Below, one piece after another: positions 7,499 through 14,165 of a stretch of 23,254 nucleotides of DNA (positions are counted from its first letter, which is position 1; the number at the start of each line of letters is the position of its first letter). The notes below the pieces were generated by a model. The model was not told the DNA's origin. It worked only from the letters and a program-made list of their open reading frames with translations, and ran no database searches. Origin of the DNA: Scatomorpha sp036653715 (GTDB taxonomy: Bacteria > Bacillota > Clostridia > Oscillospirales > Oscillospiraceae); the NCBI GenBank assembly GCA_036653715.1, contig JAVVTL010000022.1, forward strand, positions 1 through 23,254, given 5' to 3'. The position numbers were made by a program, and so were the translations under genes.

Positions 7499-7921
7499 AT
7501 GAACACAAACGCCGAAAAGCCGAGGCGCGGTAAATCGGAGGCTGAGAGCTTTGTCCTCGGCCCGGCCGTCGGTGCCGCCGCGACGCTGCTTATCCTTTTG
7601 CTCTGCGCATACCTCCTCTATGGCAATTACGTCCCCGCCTCGCTTATGGAGGAGTACGTCCTCATCTCGGTATTTTTGGGAGCCGCTGCCGCAGGCGTCG
7701 TTGTCGGCAGACGGCGGGGGAGGGGAGTGCTCACCGGCGGACTTGCGGCGGGACTGCTGCTCTTTGCGCTGATTGTTCTTGCGACGTGGCTCAGCCCCGA
7801 GGGCGTCGTCCTCAGCCAAGCCTGCCTGAAGCTTGCAATCTGCTGCGTCGGCGGCGGCCTCTTTGGCGGCGCATTGTGCCTGAACAGAAAAAGAGTGAAA
7901 TCACACAAACGAAAGGCGTGA
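7499..7921 (+). CDS. TIGR04086-type four-helix membrane protein
   Basis: A small integral membrane protein of unknown function. The 140 residues hold a charged N-terminus, four hydrophobic segments (about 19-41, 52-70, 77-97, 108-128) rich in Gly and Ala, and a Lys/Arg-rich cytoplasmic tail (NRKRVKSHKRKA). Size, topology and position directly after yajC match the family annotated TIGR04086 in Clostridia. That assignment rests on context and general pattern rather than a sharp motif. A GTG at 7478 is also in frame but lacks a ribosome binding site. The ATG at 7499 lies ten bases after GGGGGG, which is buried in the preceding hairpin. No promoter is visible between yajC and this gene, so expression probably needs read-through. 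Confidence 0.68.
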   Translation: MNTNAEKPRRGKSEAESFVLGPAVGAAATLLILLLCAYLLYGNYVPASLMEEYVLISVFLGAAAAGVVVGRRRGRGVLTGGLAAGLLLFALIVLATWLSPEGVVLSQACLKLAICCVGGGLFGGALCLNRKRVKSHKRKA

Positions 7922-7939
7922 AAAAGGGAATAATACAAA

Positions 7940-7984
7940 TGGTAATCACTACTGTCGGTAGACATAATACGACGATGATTACCA
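7940..7984 (+). repeat. Inverted repeat TGGTAATCA / TGATTACCA
   Basis: Perfect 9-base arms at 7940-7948 and 7976-7984 enclose 27 bases. These contain a second small stem, CTAC (7949-7952) with GTAG (7958-7961). The left arm includes the last two bases of the ATG of an 18-codon open frame. It is not followed by a U-run, so it is not a standard terminator. Confidence 0.55.
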
Positions 7985-8127
7985 AGATGTTGTGAGCAAA
8001 GCAATCTCGCCACACAAAATATTGAAATCAAAGGCGTTTTTATGTGAAAATCAGCAGGGATGGTATATGTGGTTTACATAATATAGTTTACATAACATAT
8101 GGACATAATTCACAAAATTTCACTTAT

Positions 8128-8136
8128 TTTGACAAA
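8128..8136 (-). promoter_or_regulatory. Possible Spo0A box
   Basis: Read on the minus strand this is TTTGTCAAA, a full match to the published Spo0A box TTTGTCRAA. It lies just upstream of the -35 of the SpoIIM-like gene. A single 9-base match in AT-rich DNA is weak evidence. The same bases read on the plus strand also contain a perfect -35 TTGACA with no good -10. Confidence 0.25.
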
Positions 8137-8140
8137 GCAC

Positions 8141-8169
8141 TTGATAAGCTGTGGGATTTGTATTATATT
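8141..8169 (+). promoter_or_regulatory. Sigma-A-like promoter of the SpoIIM-like gene
   Basis: TTGATA (8141-8146) and TATATT (8164-8169) are separated by 17 bases. The start point would be near 8176, giving a leader of about 65 bases before the GTG at 8242. No convincing sigma-E sequence was found, although spoIIM is sigma-E-dependent in Bacillus subtilis. Confidence 0.45.
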
Positions 8170-8241
8170 GTGCCTACTTGGATTATGTAAATTGTATTAT
8201 TATCCCCTATCTGTCCTGTGCCTTGCGGGGAGCGTAATACA

Positions 8242-8847
8242 GTGAAAATTACCGGTTACCTTTTTCGCGGCGTGGGAGCGCGCAGACCTGCGGGGAATGC
8301 GGGCATGCTGCCGCTTATTGTTCTGTTTGCTTTTTTCGTCGGCGGCTCCGTCGCCGGCTCGCTCCTTGGAGGGAAGGCGCTTGCGGGGACTGCCGGTGAG
8401 GCACTTCTTTTGAGTGACGGCAGAGTCTATGCGGCTGTCGGCTATCTGCCGCTTTTTTTCTCCTGCGCAAAATACCATATTGCAATTCTCCTGTTTGCCA
8501 CATCCCTTTTGGGAGTGTTTTTAATTCCCTGCGCCATGGCTGTGCGCGGCTTTGTCCTCGCCTGTACCGCCGTAACGCTCGCCGCCTCCTATCCCGGACT
8601 CAGAGGCGTCCTCATTTCGCTTGTCGTGCTCGGCATACCTTCGCTTATCACCGTTCCCTGTCTCTTTCTCCTTGGGAGAGACGGGCTTTGTATGTCAATA
8701 AGGCTTATCGCGCTTTTTGACAGACGGCCGCCGCTGCCCCTTCCGGGCGACGCGGTGACCGATATTTCCGTTACGGCAATCGCGCTTTGTCTTGCGTCCG
8801 CAGTCGAATATTTCGCGGTGCCGGCGCTAATTTCCATGCTCATATGA
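8242..8847 (+). CDS. spoIIM: SpoIIM-like sporulation membrane protein
   Basis: A 201-residue, multi-spanning membrane protein resembling stage II sporulation protein M, part of the SpoIID-SpoIIM-SpoIIP engulfment complex. Hydrophobic segments lie at about 21-43, 79-100, 103-116, 121-145 and 173-200, a five-helix layout like SpoIIM. GVFLIPCAMAVRGFVL in the middle is the most SpoIIM-like stretch. The length is close to the Bacillus protein (about 215). It stands directly before xerD; in B. subtilis spoIIM lies near the same recombinase gene, which supports the call. I start it at GTG 8242, nine bases after GGGGAG, rather than GTG 8218, which has no site. It could be a related SpoIIM-superfamily protein without an engulfment role. 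Confidence 0.62.
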   Translation: MKITGYLFRGVGARRPAGNAGMLPLIVLFAFFVGGSVAGSLLGGKALAGTAGEALLLSDGRVYAAVGYLPLFFSCAKYHIAILLFATSLLGVFLIPCAMAVRGFVLACTAVTLAASYPGLRGVLISLVVLGIPSLITVPCLFLLGRDGLCMSIRLIALFDRRPPLPLPGDAVTDISVTAIALCLASAVEYFAVPALISMLI

Positions 8848-8873
8848 TTTCAGAGAAAGGGGGGAGAGATAAC

Positions 8874-9764
8874 ATGCAGGATTCCGAATGCCTAAAGCAA
8901 TTCAGCACCTACCTCGAGGACGTCAAAAAGTCCTCCGCCAACACCCTCAGCTCCTATATGCGCGACGTGAGACAGCTTAGCGACTATCTCGCCGCCCATG
9001 TCGATGCGGAGCTTGACTCTGCGGACGAGGATGAGCTTGGCAGCTATGTCGCTTGGCTCAAGGGCAACGGCAAATCCGTCGCTACCGTCTCCCGCTGCAT
9101 AGCCTCTCTGAAATGCTTCTATGCCTATCTTGTCACGCAGGGCGCCTACAAGGAAAGCCCCGCCGCGAAGCTTGTTCCCGAAAAAACCACGCAAAAGCTC
9201 CCGCAGATTCTCACCAACAAAGAAGTCGAGCTGCTTTTGGAGCAGCCGGAGTGCACCGATATGAAGGGCTACCGCGACCGCGCGATGCTGGAGCTTCTCT
9301 ATGCCACGGGCATCCGTGTGAGCGAGCTTATCTCGCTCGACCTCACCGATGTTAACCTGCCCGTCGGCGTCATCCGCTGCGTCAGTAAAGATAAGGAACG
9401 CGTCATTCCTCTCTATCCCGCCGCAATCCGCGCCATCTCCGAATACGTCGAATTTATCAGGCCTCAGATGATCTCCTCACCGGACGAAAAATCCCTCTTT
9501 GTGAACGTCAGCGGAGAGAGAATGTCCCGTCAGGGCTTCTGGAAAATCATCAAGTCCTATCAGGCCAAGGCACATATAGAAAAAACCATCACCCCGCACA
9601 CGCTTCGCCATTCCTTTGCCGCGCATCTGCTCGAAAACGGCGCCGACCTTCACTCCATTCAGGAGATGCTCGGTCATGCCGATATTTCATCCACTCAGAT
9701 ATATTCCCAGCTCGTCAAAAAACAGCTCAAGGACGTCTACAACAAGGCGCACCCGAGAGCCTGA
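8874..9764 (+). CDS. xerD: Tyrosine recombinase XerD
   Basis: XerD-type recombinases resolve chromosome dimers at dif, together with a partner or alone. The 296-residue protein has a SAM-like N-terminal core-binding domain (about 5-90) and a C-terminal catalytic domain. The full catalytic set is visible: Arg148 (TGIRVSEL), Lys172 (VSKDKER), His242 and Arg245 (HTLRHSFAAH), His268 (LGHADISST) and nucleophile Tyr277. The length is normal for XerC/D, and the position after a SpoIIM-like gene favours XerD over XerC or an integrase. The start at 8874 follows GGGGGAGAG. A longer frame from 8787 overlaps the upstream gene and adds no conserved sequence. No flanking att-like repeats are seen, so it is not phage-linked. 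Confidence 0.9.
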   Translation: MQDSECLKQFSTYLEDVKKSSANTLSSYMRDVRQLSDYLAAHVDAELDSADEDELGSYVAWLKGNGKSVATVSRCIASLKCFYAYLVTQGAYKESPAAKLVPEKTTQKLPQILTNKEVELLLEQPECTDMKGYRDRAMLELLYATGIRVSELISLDLTDVNLPVGVIRCVSKDKERVIPLYPAAIRAISEYVEFIRPQMISSPDEKSLFVNVSGERMSRQGFWKIIKSYQAKAHIEKTITPHTLRHSFAAHLLENGADLHSIQEMLGHADISSTQIYSQLVKKQLKDVYNKAHPRA

Positions 9765-9774
9765 GTGCAACGCC

Positions 9775-9811
9775 CGAAAGCGGAAGCCGTGCAATACGAC
9801 TTCCGCTTTCG
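9775..9811. terminator. Perfect 12-pair hairpin after xerD
   Basis: CGAAAGCGGAAG (9775-9786) pairs perfectly with CTTCCGCTTTCG (9800-9811) around a 13-base loop. The tail is CTTGCTTAAC, with few U residues, so termination may be partial. It lies between xerD and ruvC. Confidence 0.5.
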
Positions 9812-9867
9812 CTTGCTTAACCCCGACCGATATGATAAACTGTGAGTATGTGAAAGCGAGGGCGGAT

Positions 9868-10383
9868 ATGCGTATTTTGGGCATTGACCCCGGCATCGCC
9901 ACGATTGGCTTCGGCGTTGTCGATTCCGAAAAACACACGCAGACCCTTGTGCGCTGCGGCGTCATCACCACCCCGGCGGGGACAAGCCTCGCCAGCCGTC
10001 TCAACCTCATCTTTGAGGATTTAAACGAGCTTATTGCAACCTATAAGCCCGACTCCATGGCGGTCGAGGAGCTTTTTTTCAACACCAATATCACCACGGG
10101 CATATCCGTCGCCCACGGCAGGGGAATCATCCTCCTCTGCGGCAGCCGCGCCGGTATCCCTATTTTTGAATACACCCCGCTTCAGGTCAAGCAGGCCGTG
10201 GTCGGCTACGGCAGGGCAGAGAAGAAGCAGGTCATCGACATGGTTCGCCGCATCCTCAACATGCGCGAGCCGCCAAAGCCGGACGACGCGGCGGACGCCG
10301 TCGCAATCGCGCTCTGTCATGCCCGCAGCAACACCTCTCTCATCAGTAAAATCGGAGGAAACAACACATGCTCCACCATATAG
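9868..10383 (+). CDS. ruvC: Holliday junction resolvase RuvC
   Basis: RuvC cuts four-way DNA junctions after RuvAB branch migration. The 171-residue protein has the RNase H-like acidic active site: Asp7 (LGIDPG), Glu67 (AVEELFF), and Asp140 and Asp143 (DDAADAVAIA). The length is typical. The ATG at 9868 is chosen because GAGGGCGG lies just upstream and the catalytic motif follows. The longer open frame from 9616 overlaps xerD and is spurious at its N-terminus. The end overlaps the ruvA start by 16 bases, suggesting coupled translation. I did not find a Gram-positive LexA box (GAAC-N4-GTTC) in front of the ruv genes. Confidence 0.96.
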   Translation: MRILGIDPGIATIGFGVVDSEKHTQTLVRCGVITTPAGTSLASRLNLIFEDLNELIATYKPDSMAVEELFFNTNITTGISVAHGRGIILLCGSRAGIPIFEYTPLQVKQAVVGYGRAEKKQVIDMVRRILNMREPPKPDDAADAVAIALCHARSNTSLISKIGGNNTCSTI

Positions 10384-10967
10384 AAGGCACCCTTACCGAC
10401 ATCGAACCCTATCTCGCCGTCATAGACTGCGGCGGAGTCGGCTACGAGCTGAATACAACCCTTAACACCCTGTCGCACCTCAAGCTCGGCGAAAAATCCA
10501 AGCTCTACGTCTCCGAGTGCATCAGGGAGGACTGCTTCGACCTCTACGGCTTCTGGTCAAAGAGCGAACGCCGCTCCTTTAAGCTCCTCATCGGCGTCTC
10601 CGGCGTCGGGCCCAAGGCGGCAATCTCCATTCTCTCGGCGGGAACGCCGGAATCCGTCGCAATGGCCATCATGACCGGCGACGAGAAGGCCCTGACGGTC
10701 GCTCCCGGAATCGGCAAAAAAATTGCCCAGCGCGTCATATTGGAGCTGAAGGACAAAATCTCCAAGGAGAGCGCGGGCTTTGTTCTGCCGGACACCGCAA
10801 TGCCCGCGGGCCTCGGCATGGACAAAAAACTCTCCGACGCCGCCGCTGCCCTCTCCGTCCTCGGCTATGCCACGGCGGAAATCAATGCGGCTCTCCGCGG
10901 GGTGGACGCAGCGCCTCTCTCGGCAGAGGAGCTTATCAAGACCGCCCTGAGAAATATGATGAAGTGA
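10368..10967 (+). CDS. ruvA: Holliday junction DNA helicase subunit RuvA
   Basis: RuvA forms a tetramer that holds the Holliday junction open and loads RuvB. The 199-residue protein has the N-terminal OB-like domain (MLHHIEGTL), two helix-hairpin-helix motifs (SGVGPK at 78-83 and PGIGKK at 113-118) and a C-terminal RuvB-binding domain after about residue 145. A GGAGG site inside the end of ruvC precedes the ATG. ruvB follows 11 bases downstream, so the three ruv genes form one transcript. Confidence 0.97.
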   Translation: MLHHIEGTLTDIEPYLAVIDCGGVGYELNTTLNTLSHLKLGEKSKLYVSECIREDCFDLYGFWSKSERRSFKLLIGVSGVGPKAAISILSAGTPESVAMAIMTGDEKALTVAPGIGKKIAQRVILELKDKISKESAGFVLPDTAMPAGLGMDKKLSDAAAALSVLGYATAEINAALRGVDAAPLSAEELIKTALRNMMK

Positions 10968-10978
10968 GGTGACTGTAT

Positions 10979-12019
10979 TTGAGCATCAGCTTTTCCGGTG
11001 ACAGCGAGGAGCAAATAGTCACCAGCTCCACCATCCTGCCGGAGGACGCGGGAGAGGTCACTCTCCGCCCGCGCAGCCTTGACGAATACGTCGGTCAGGA
11101 AAAAGCCAAAGGCAACCTCGAGGTATATATCCAAGCCGCAAAAATGCGCGACGAGCCTCTCGACCATGTTCTGCTGCACGGCCCGCCGGGGCTTGGCAAG
11201 ACCACCCTCGCGGCTGTAATCGCGAACGAGATGGGCGTCAATATGCGCATAACCTCCGGCCCCGCCATCGAAAAACCCGGCGACCTCGCGGCGCTGCTCA
11301 CAAACCTTCAGGAAAACGACATTCTCTTTGTGGACGAGATACACAGGCTGAACAGGTCTGTGGAGGAAATTCTCTATCCCGCCATGGAGGACTACGCCAT
11401 CGATATCATCATAGGCAAGGGTCCCTCCGCAAACTCCATCCGCCTCGATTTGCCCAAGTTCACCCTCATCGGTGCGACAACCCGCTCGGGTCAGCTGACG
11501 GCACCGCTGCGCGACCGCTTCGGCGTCACGCTCAGGCTTGAGCTCTACACGGACGACGAGCTTCAGCGCATAGTCGAGCGCAGCGCCGGTATCCTCGGCA
11601 TCGACATTGACGCCGATGGCGCAAGGGAGCTTGCCTCCCGCTCAAGGGGGACACCGCGCATAGCCAACCGAATGCTCAGGCGTGTGCGCGATTTTGCGCA
11701 GGTCTGCGCCGAGGGCGTCATCACAAGGCAGGTCGCAAACGACGCGCTTCTGCGCCTTGAGGTCGACCAGCAGGGGCTGGACGCACTGGACAGGCGGATG
11801 CTCCGCAGCATCATCGAATTCTACGGCGGCGGCCCCGTCGGACTCGACACCCTTGCCGCCACAATAAACGAAGAATCCGTTACTCTTGAGGACGTCTACG
11901 AGCCGTATCTCCTCCAGCAGGGCTACCTCACCCGAACGCCGCGCGGGCGCTGTGTCACAAGACGCGCCTACGAGCATTTGGGTATAGAGTTCCTCGGTCA
12001 GGAGCAAATTACACTCTGA
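10979..12019 (+). CDS. ruvB: Holliday junction branch-migration ATPase RuvB
   Basis: RuvB is the hexameric AAA+ motor that drives branch migration with RuvA. The start is a TTG at 10979, supported by GAGGTGA (10965-10971) overlapping the end of ruvA with a seven-base spacing. The 346-residue protein has Walker A GPPGLGKT (68-75), Walker B ILFVDEIHRL (Asp119, Glu120), sensor 1 in IGATTRSG, the arginine finger in RDRFG, and a C-terminal winged-helix domain with TPRGR near the end. The length is normal. It closes the ruvCAB operon. The 138 bases before the next gene contain no convincing terminator. Confidence 0.97.
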   Translation: MSISFSGDSEEQIVTSSTILPEDAGEVTLRPRSLDEYVGQEKAKGNLEVYIQAAKMRDEPLDHVLLHGPPGLGKTTLAAVIANEMGVNMRITSGPAIEKPGDLAALLTNLQENDILFVDEIHRLNRSVEEILYPAMEDYAIDIIIGKGPSANSIRLDLPKFTLIGATTRSGQLTAPLRDRFGVTLRLELYTDDELQRIVERSAGILGIDIDADGARELASRSRGTPRIANRMLRRVRDFAQVCAEGVITRQVANDALLRLEVDQQGLDALDRRMLRSIIEFYGGGPVGLDTLAATINEESVTLEDVYEPYLLQQGYLTRTPRGRCVTRRAYEHLGIEFLGQEQITL

Positions 12020-12098
12020 AGACTCCCCGCAGATAAGCGCCCAATGTAAAAAACGCCTGAATTTACGTCATTATTGCATGAAATATCTGTTCATGGTA

Positions 12099-12126
12099 TT
12101 GACTTTCGTATGTTTTGTTATATAAT
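12099..12126 (+). promoter_or_regulatory. Sigma-A promoter of the SigH-like gene
   Basis: TTGACT (12099-12104), a 16-base spacer and a perfect TATAAT (12121-12126) form a strong promoter. Transcription would begin near 12133, giving a leader of only about 25 bases before the ATG at 12158. Confidence 0.65.
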
Positions 12127-12157
12127 CTTTATATATGATTGTGGGTTTTTGCAACAT

Positions 12158-12778
12158 ATGTCTGACTATTCTATATATTCCGATAACGAACTGCAAAAAA
12201 TGGCAGTCACCGGAGACGACGCCGCCGAGGAGCAGCTTGCAGAGCGATACAGCAGGCTTGTGCGGATTTGCGCGCGTCCGTTCTTCCTTGCCGGAGGAGA
12301 CAGCGAGGACCTCACTCAAGAGGGCATGCTCGGGCTTCTCTCGGCTATTCGCCAGTATGACATGGTCTCTGAGGCCACTTTTAAAACCTATGCTGAGCAC
12401 TGCATCAGAAACAGGCTACTTACCGCGGTAAAATCCGCTACACGCCAAAAACATATCCCGCTCAATGACGGAGTGTCATTGGAGTATATCCTCTCGGACG
12501 AATCCCAGACCCATTCGGCGGCCTTCCCCCAAGCGTTCACGCGCAACCCAGAGGAACAGGTTCTTGCCAGAGAGAGCGAAAAAGAGTTTTATTCCACCTT
12601 TTCACGGTGTTTATCACAGTTTGAGTGCAATATCCTGCACCGTTACCTCGAGGGACTCTCCTACAGAGAAATCGCTCGTGAAACCGGCAGGACTGAAAAA
12701 TCTGTGGACAATGCCGTGCAGCGAATTCGCCGCAAACTGGCGAGACAACCAAACTTGGGCGATTTCAGCAAAAGCTGA
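12158..12778 (+). CDS. SigH-like sigma-70 family sigma factor
   Basis: A 206-residue alternative sigma factor. Region 2 is seen in DSEDLTQEGMLGLLSAIRQYD with ATFKTYAEHCIRNR. This runs into SATRQKHIPLN, a stretch strongly reminiscent of SigH (Spo0H), the factor that starts sporulation. Region 4 is YLEGLSYREIARETGRTEK followed by SVDNAVQRIRRKL, also SigH-like. The central stretch is divergent, so it may be SigH itself or a paralogue. In many Firmicutes sigH lies near secE/nusG, not next to ruvB, which leaves this open. I chose ATG 12158; the 28 upstream codons in frame overlap the promoter and cannot be translated from it. No strong Shine-Dalgarno sequence is present. A zinc-ribbon gene follows 46 bases later. 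Confidence 0.8.
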   Translation: MSDYSIYSDNELQKMAVTGDDAAEEQLAERYSRLVRICARPFFLAGGDSEDLTQEGMLGLLSAIRQYDMVSEATFKTYAEHCIRNRLLTAVKSATRQKHIPLNDGVSLEYILSDESQTHSAAFPQAFTRNPEEQVLARESEKEFYSTFSRCLSQFECNILHRYLEGLSYREIARETGRTEKSVDNAVQRIRRKLARQPNLGDFSKS

Positions 12779-12824
12779 ACGCAAATAGCCGCAAGGCAAG
12801 ATTTATCAAAAGAGAGGGTACACC

Positions 12825-13109
12825 ATGTACGAAGACAAGACCTTAGTATGCAAGGAATGCGGACAAGAGTTCGTGTTCACCTCCGGTGAGCAGGAGTTCT
12901 ACGCCGAGCGCGGTTTCCAGAACGAGCCCCAGCGCTGCAAGACCTGCCGTGACGCCCGCAAGAGCGCTTCCCGCGGTCCCCGCGAGTACTTCACCGCTGT
13001 CTGCGCGATGTGCGGCGGAGAGGCGAAGGTTCCTTTCGAGCCTAAGTCTGACCGTCCCGTCTATTGCAGCGAGTGCTTCGCCAAGATGCGCGAGCAGCAG
13101 AACGCCTGA
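12825..13109 (+). CDS. Small double zinc-ribbon protein
   Basis: A 94-residue protein of unknown function with four CxxC pairs: C9/C12, C38/C41, C60/C63 and C81/C84. The first two pairs with GEQEFYAERGFQNEPQRC match the probable zinc-ribbon family (PF13451-like) common in Clostridia. The last two pairs form a second ribbon ending in PVYCSECF. It is rich in Lys and Arg and could bind nucleic acid or protein, but no partner can be named. A GAGAGGG site precedes the ATG. It is probably co-transcribed with the SigH-like gene and ends in a strong terminator. Confidence 0.85.
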   Translation: MYEDKTLVCKECGQEFVFTSGEQEFYAERGFQNEPQRCKTCRDARKSASRGPREYFTAVCAMCGGEAKVPFEPKSDRPVYCSECFAKMREQQNA

Positions 13110-13126
13110 CTGGCGCAGTCGAACGT

Positions 13127-13165
13127 AAAACGATTGGGACGCCTCGGGGTGCCCCAATCGTTTTC
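13127..13165 (+). terminator. Intrinsic terminator after the zinc-ribbon gene
   Basis: AAAACGATTGGG (13127-13138) pairs with CCCAATCGTTTT (13153-13164) in a 12-pair stem, ending in a U-run. The flanking A-run would also allow it to work on the opposite strand. Confidence 0.85.
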
Positions 13166-13224
13166 TTGTCGCGCATAATTTTTCTTTTACAACCAACAAT
13201 GTATATATAGCGGAGGTAACCAAT

Positions 13225-13428
13225 ATGTTTGAAATTACAAAAGACACTCTCATCTCGGAAATCCTTGAGAACACCCCGCAGGCAATGCCTGTTTTTCAGG
13301 AAATCGGCATGCACTGCATGGGCTGCGCCCTCTCCAGCGGAGAGAGCCTTGAGCAGGCCTGCTATGCCCATCAGGTTGACCCCGACGAGTTTTTGGTAAG
13401 GCTTAAGGCCTACCTCCTGACCGTCTGA
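13225..13428 (+). CDS. DUF1858 redox-disulfide domain protein
   Basis: A 67-residue protein matching the DUF1858 / hybrid-cluster-protein-associated redox disulfide family (TIGR03980-like) in its whole length. Family features are the opening ITKDTLISEILENTP, PVFQEIGMHC, and the CxxC pair C31/C34 in GMHCMGCALSSGESLEQAC. The domain is thought to carry a redox-active disulfide or bind metal; its partner is unknown. No hybrid cluster protein gene lies in the window. A GGAGGT site precedes the ATG. It is bounded by terminators on both sides, so it is probably a single-gene transcript, although I found no convincing promoter. Confidence 0.88.
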   Translation: MFEITKDTLISEILENTPQAMPVFQEIGMHCMGCALSSGESLEQACYAHQVDPDEFLVRLKAYLLTV

Positions 13429-13442
13429 CCTTTGGGAGAACT

Positions 13443-13467
13443 AAAAGCCGGTTAGCGCCGGCTTTTA
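13443..13467 (+). terminator. Terminator after the DUF1858 gene
   Basis: AAAAGCCGG (13443-13451) pairs perfectly with CCGGCTTTT (13458-13466) around a six-base loop, followed by ACTTTATTT. The trmK ATG lies only nine bases after the stem. Confidence 0.7.
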
Positions 13468-13475
13468 CTTTATTT

Positions 13476-14165
13476 ATGGATAAGATAATTCTATCGCCGA
13501 GGCTTATGGCCGTCGCTCGGCTGGCGATTGGCGGCACAAACATCACAGACGTCGGCACCGACCACGGCTTTCTGCCCGTTTGGCTCCTGCAAAACGGCTC
13601 AACGGGTGCCGTGACTGCCTCCGACATGCGCCTGCGGCCGCTTGAGCGCGCAAAACGCACAGCTTCTGAGCACGGTCTTTCGGAGCGGATACGCTTCGTC
13701 CTCGCGGACGGCCTTCTTTTTGACGGTGCCGAAGCCGCCGATACCGTCGTCATAGCCGGCATGGGCGGAGAGACCATCATCTCAATAATCGAGAACGCCC
13801 CGTGGACAAAAAACGGGGTCAGACTTATTCTGCAGCCCCAGACAAAGCACGACGAGCTGTGCCTATGGCTTGCACAAAGCGGCTATGCCCTTTGCGGCGC
13901 GGCATTGACGGAGGACGCGGGGCGTCTCTATCTTGCGCTGTCGGCAAAAGGGGAGAGGGCACCCGGCGTGACATATGCGGAGGAGCTGCTCCTCAAATCG
14001 CGCGACCCGCTGCTTCCGCGCTGGATAAGTCGGCAGACAAGATATCTGCGCTCCGCCCTTGATGGGATGGAGCGCGCAAAGACCCCCGCCGATACCGAGG
14101 GCGTCCGTTCCGCGCTGCGGCGCATGGAGCAAGCCCGAGAGGAGACAGAAAAATGGCCACAGTAA
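13476..14165 (+). CDS. trmK: tRNA (adenine22-N1)-methyltransferase TrmK
   Basis: TrmK methylates N1 of adenine 22 in tRNA using S-adenosylmethionine. The 229-residue protein shows the family pattern: SPRLMAVARLAIGG, motif I VGTDHGFLPVWLL (26-38), ASDMRLRPLERA, and the characteristic AGMGGE (95-100) followed by LILQPQTKHDELCLWL. The length is normal. In B. subtilis trmK and the Nif3-family gene yqfO are also adjacent, after sigA. The ATG at 13476 has no Shine-Dalgarno sequence; the bases before it are the 3' arm and tail of the preceding hairpin. A later start would cut conserved N-terminal residues. The end overlaps the next gene by 13 bases. Confidence 0.94.
   Translation: MDKIILSPRLMAVARLAIGGTNITDVGTDHGFLPVWLLQNGSTGAVTASDMRLRPLERAKRTASEHGLSERIRFVLADGLLFDGAEAADTVVIAGMGGETIISIIENAPWTKNGVRLILQPQTKHDELCLWLAQSGYALCGAALTEDAGRLYLALSAKGERAPGVTYAEELLLKSRDPLLPRWISRQTRYLRSALDGMERAKTPADTEGVRSALRRMEQAREETEKWPQ

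Larger units (their letters stand above)
8073..8191. promoter_or_regulatory. Three copies of TTTACATAA flanking a promoter
   Basis: TTTACATAA occurs at 8073-8081 and 8087-8095 as direct repeats 14 bases apart, and again inverted (TTATGTAAA) at 8183-8191. The first two lie upstream of the promoter at 8141-8169 and the inverted copy lies just after its expected start point. The arrangement resembles operator sites for a repressor or activator, but no regulator is identified. Confidence 0.35.
7922..8241. other. AT-rich 320-base intergenic region
   Basis: This gene-free stretch is clearly more AT-rich than its surroundings. It holds a 9-base inverted repeat (7940-7984), three copies of TTTACATAA, a possible Spo0A box and a sigma-A-like promoter. 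A weak hairpin-like segment ending in TTTTT lies near 8010-8045. A TCCCC (8203-8207) could pair with GGGGA (8227-8231) over the next gene's ribosome binding site. An 18-codon open frame with a weak AAGGG site spans 7939-7995. No known RNA family is recognised. Confidence 0.6.

Noticed and set aside
8073..8191. CRISPR-like array from the TTTACATAA copies
   Set aside because: Repeats are only nine bases, only two are in direct orientation, spacing is irregular and no cas gene is nearby.
8874..9764. Phage or integrative-element integrase
   Set aside because: Length, motif set and position between a SpoIIM-like gene and ruvCAB fit housekeeping XerD; no attachment repeats, tRNA or phage genes are present.
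9765..9867. LexA (SOS) box before ruvC
   Set aside because: No GAAC-N4-GTTC-like sequence is present in this spacer.
13186..13209. Promoter before the DUF1858 gene (TTTACA and TATATA)
   Set aside because: The spacer is only 12 bases, too short for a sigma-A promoter.
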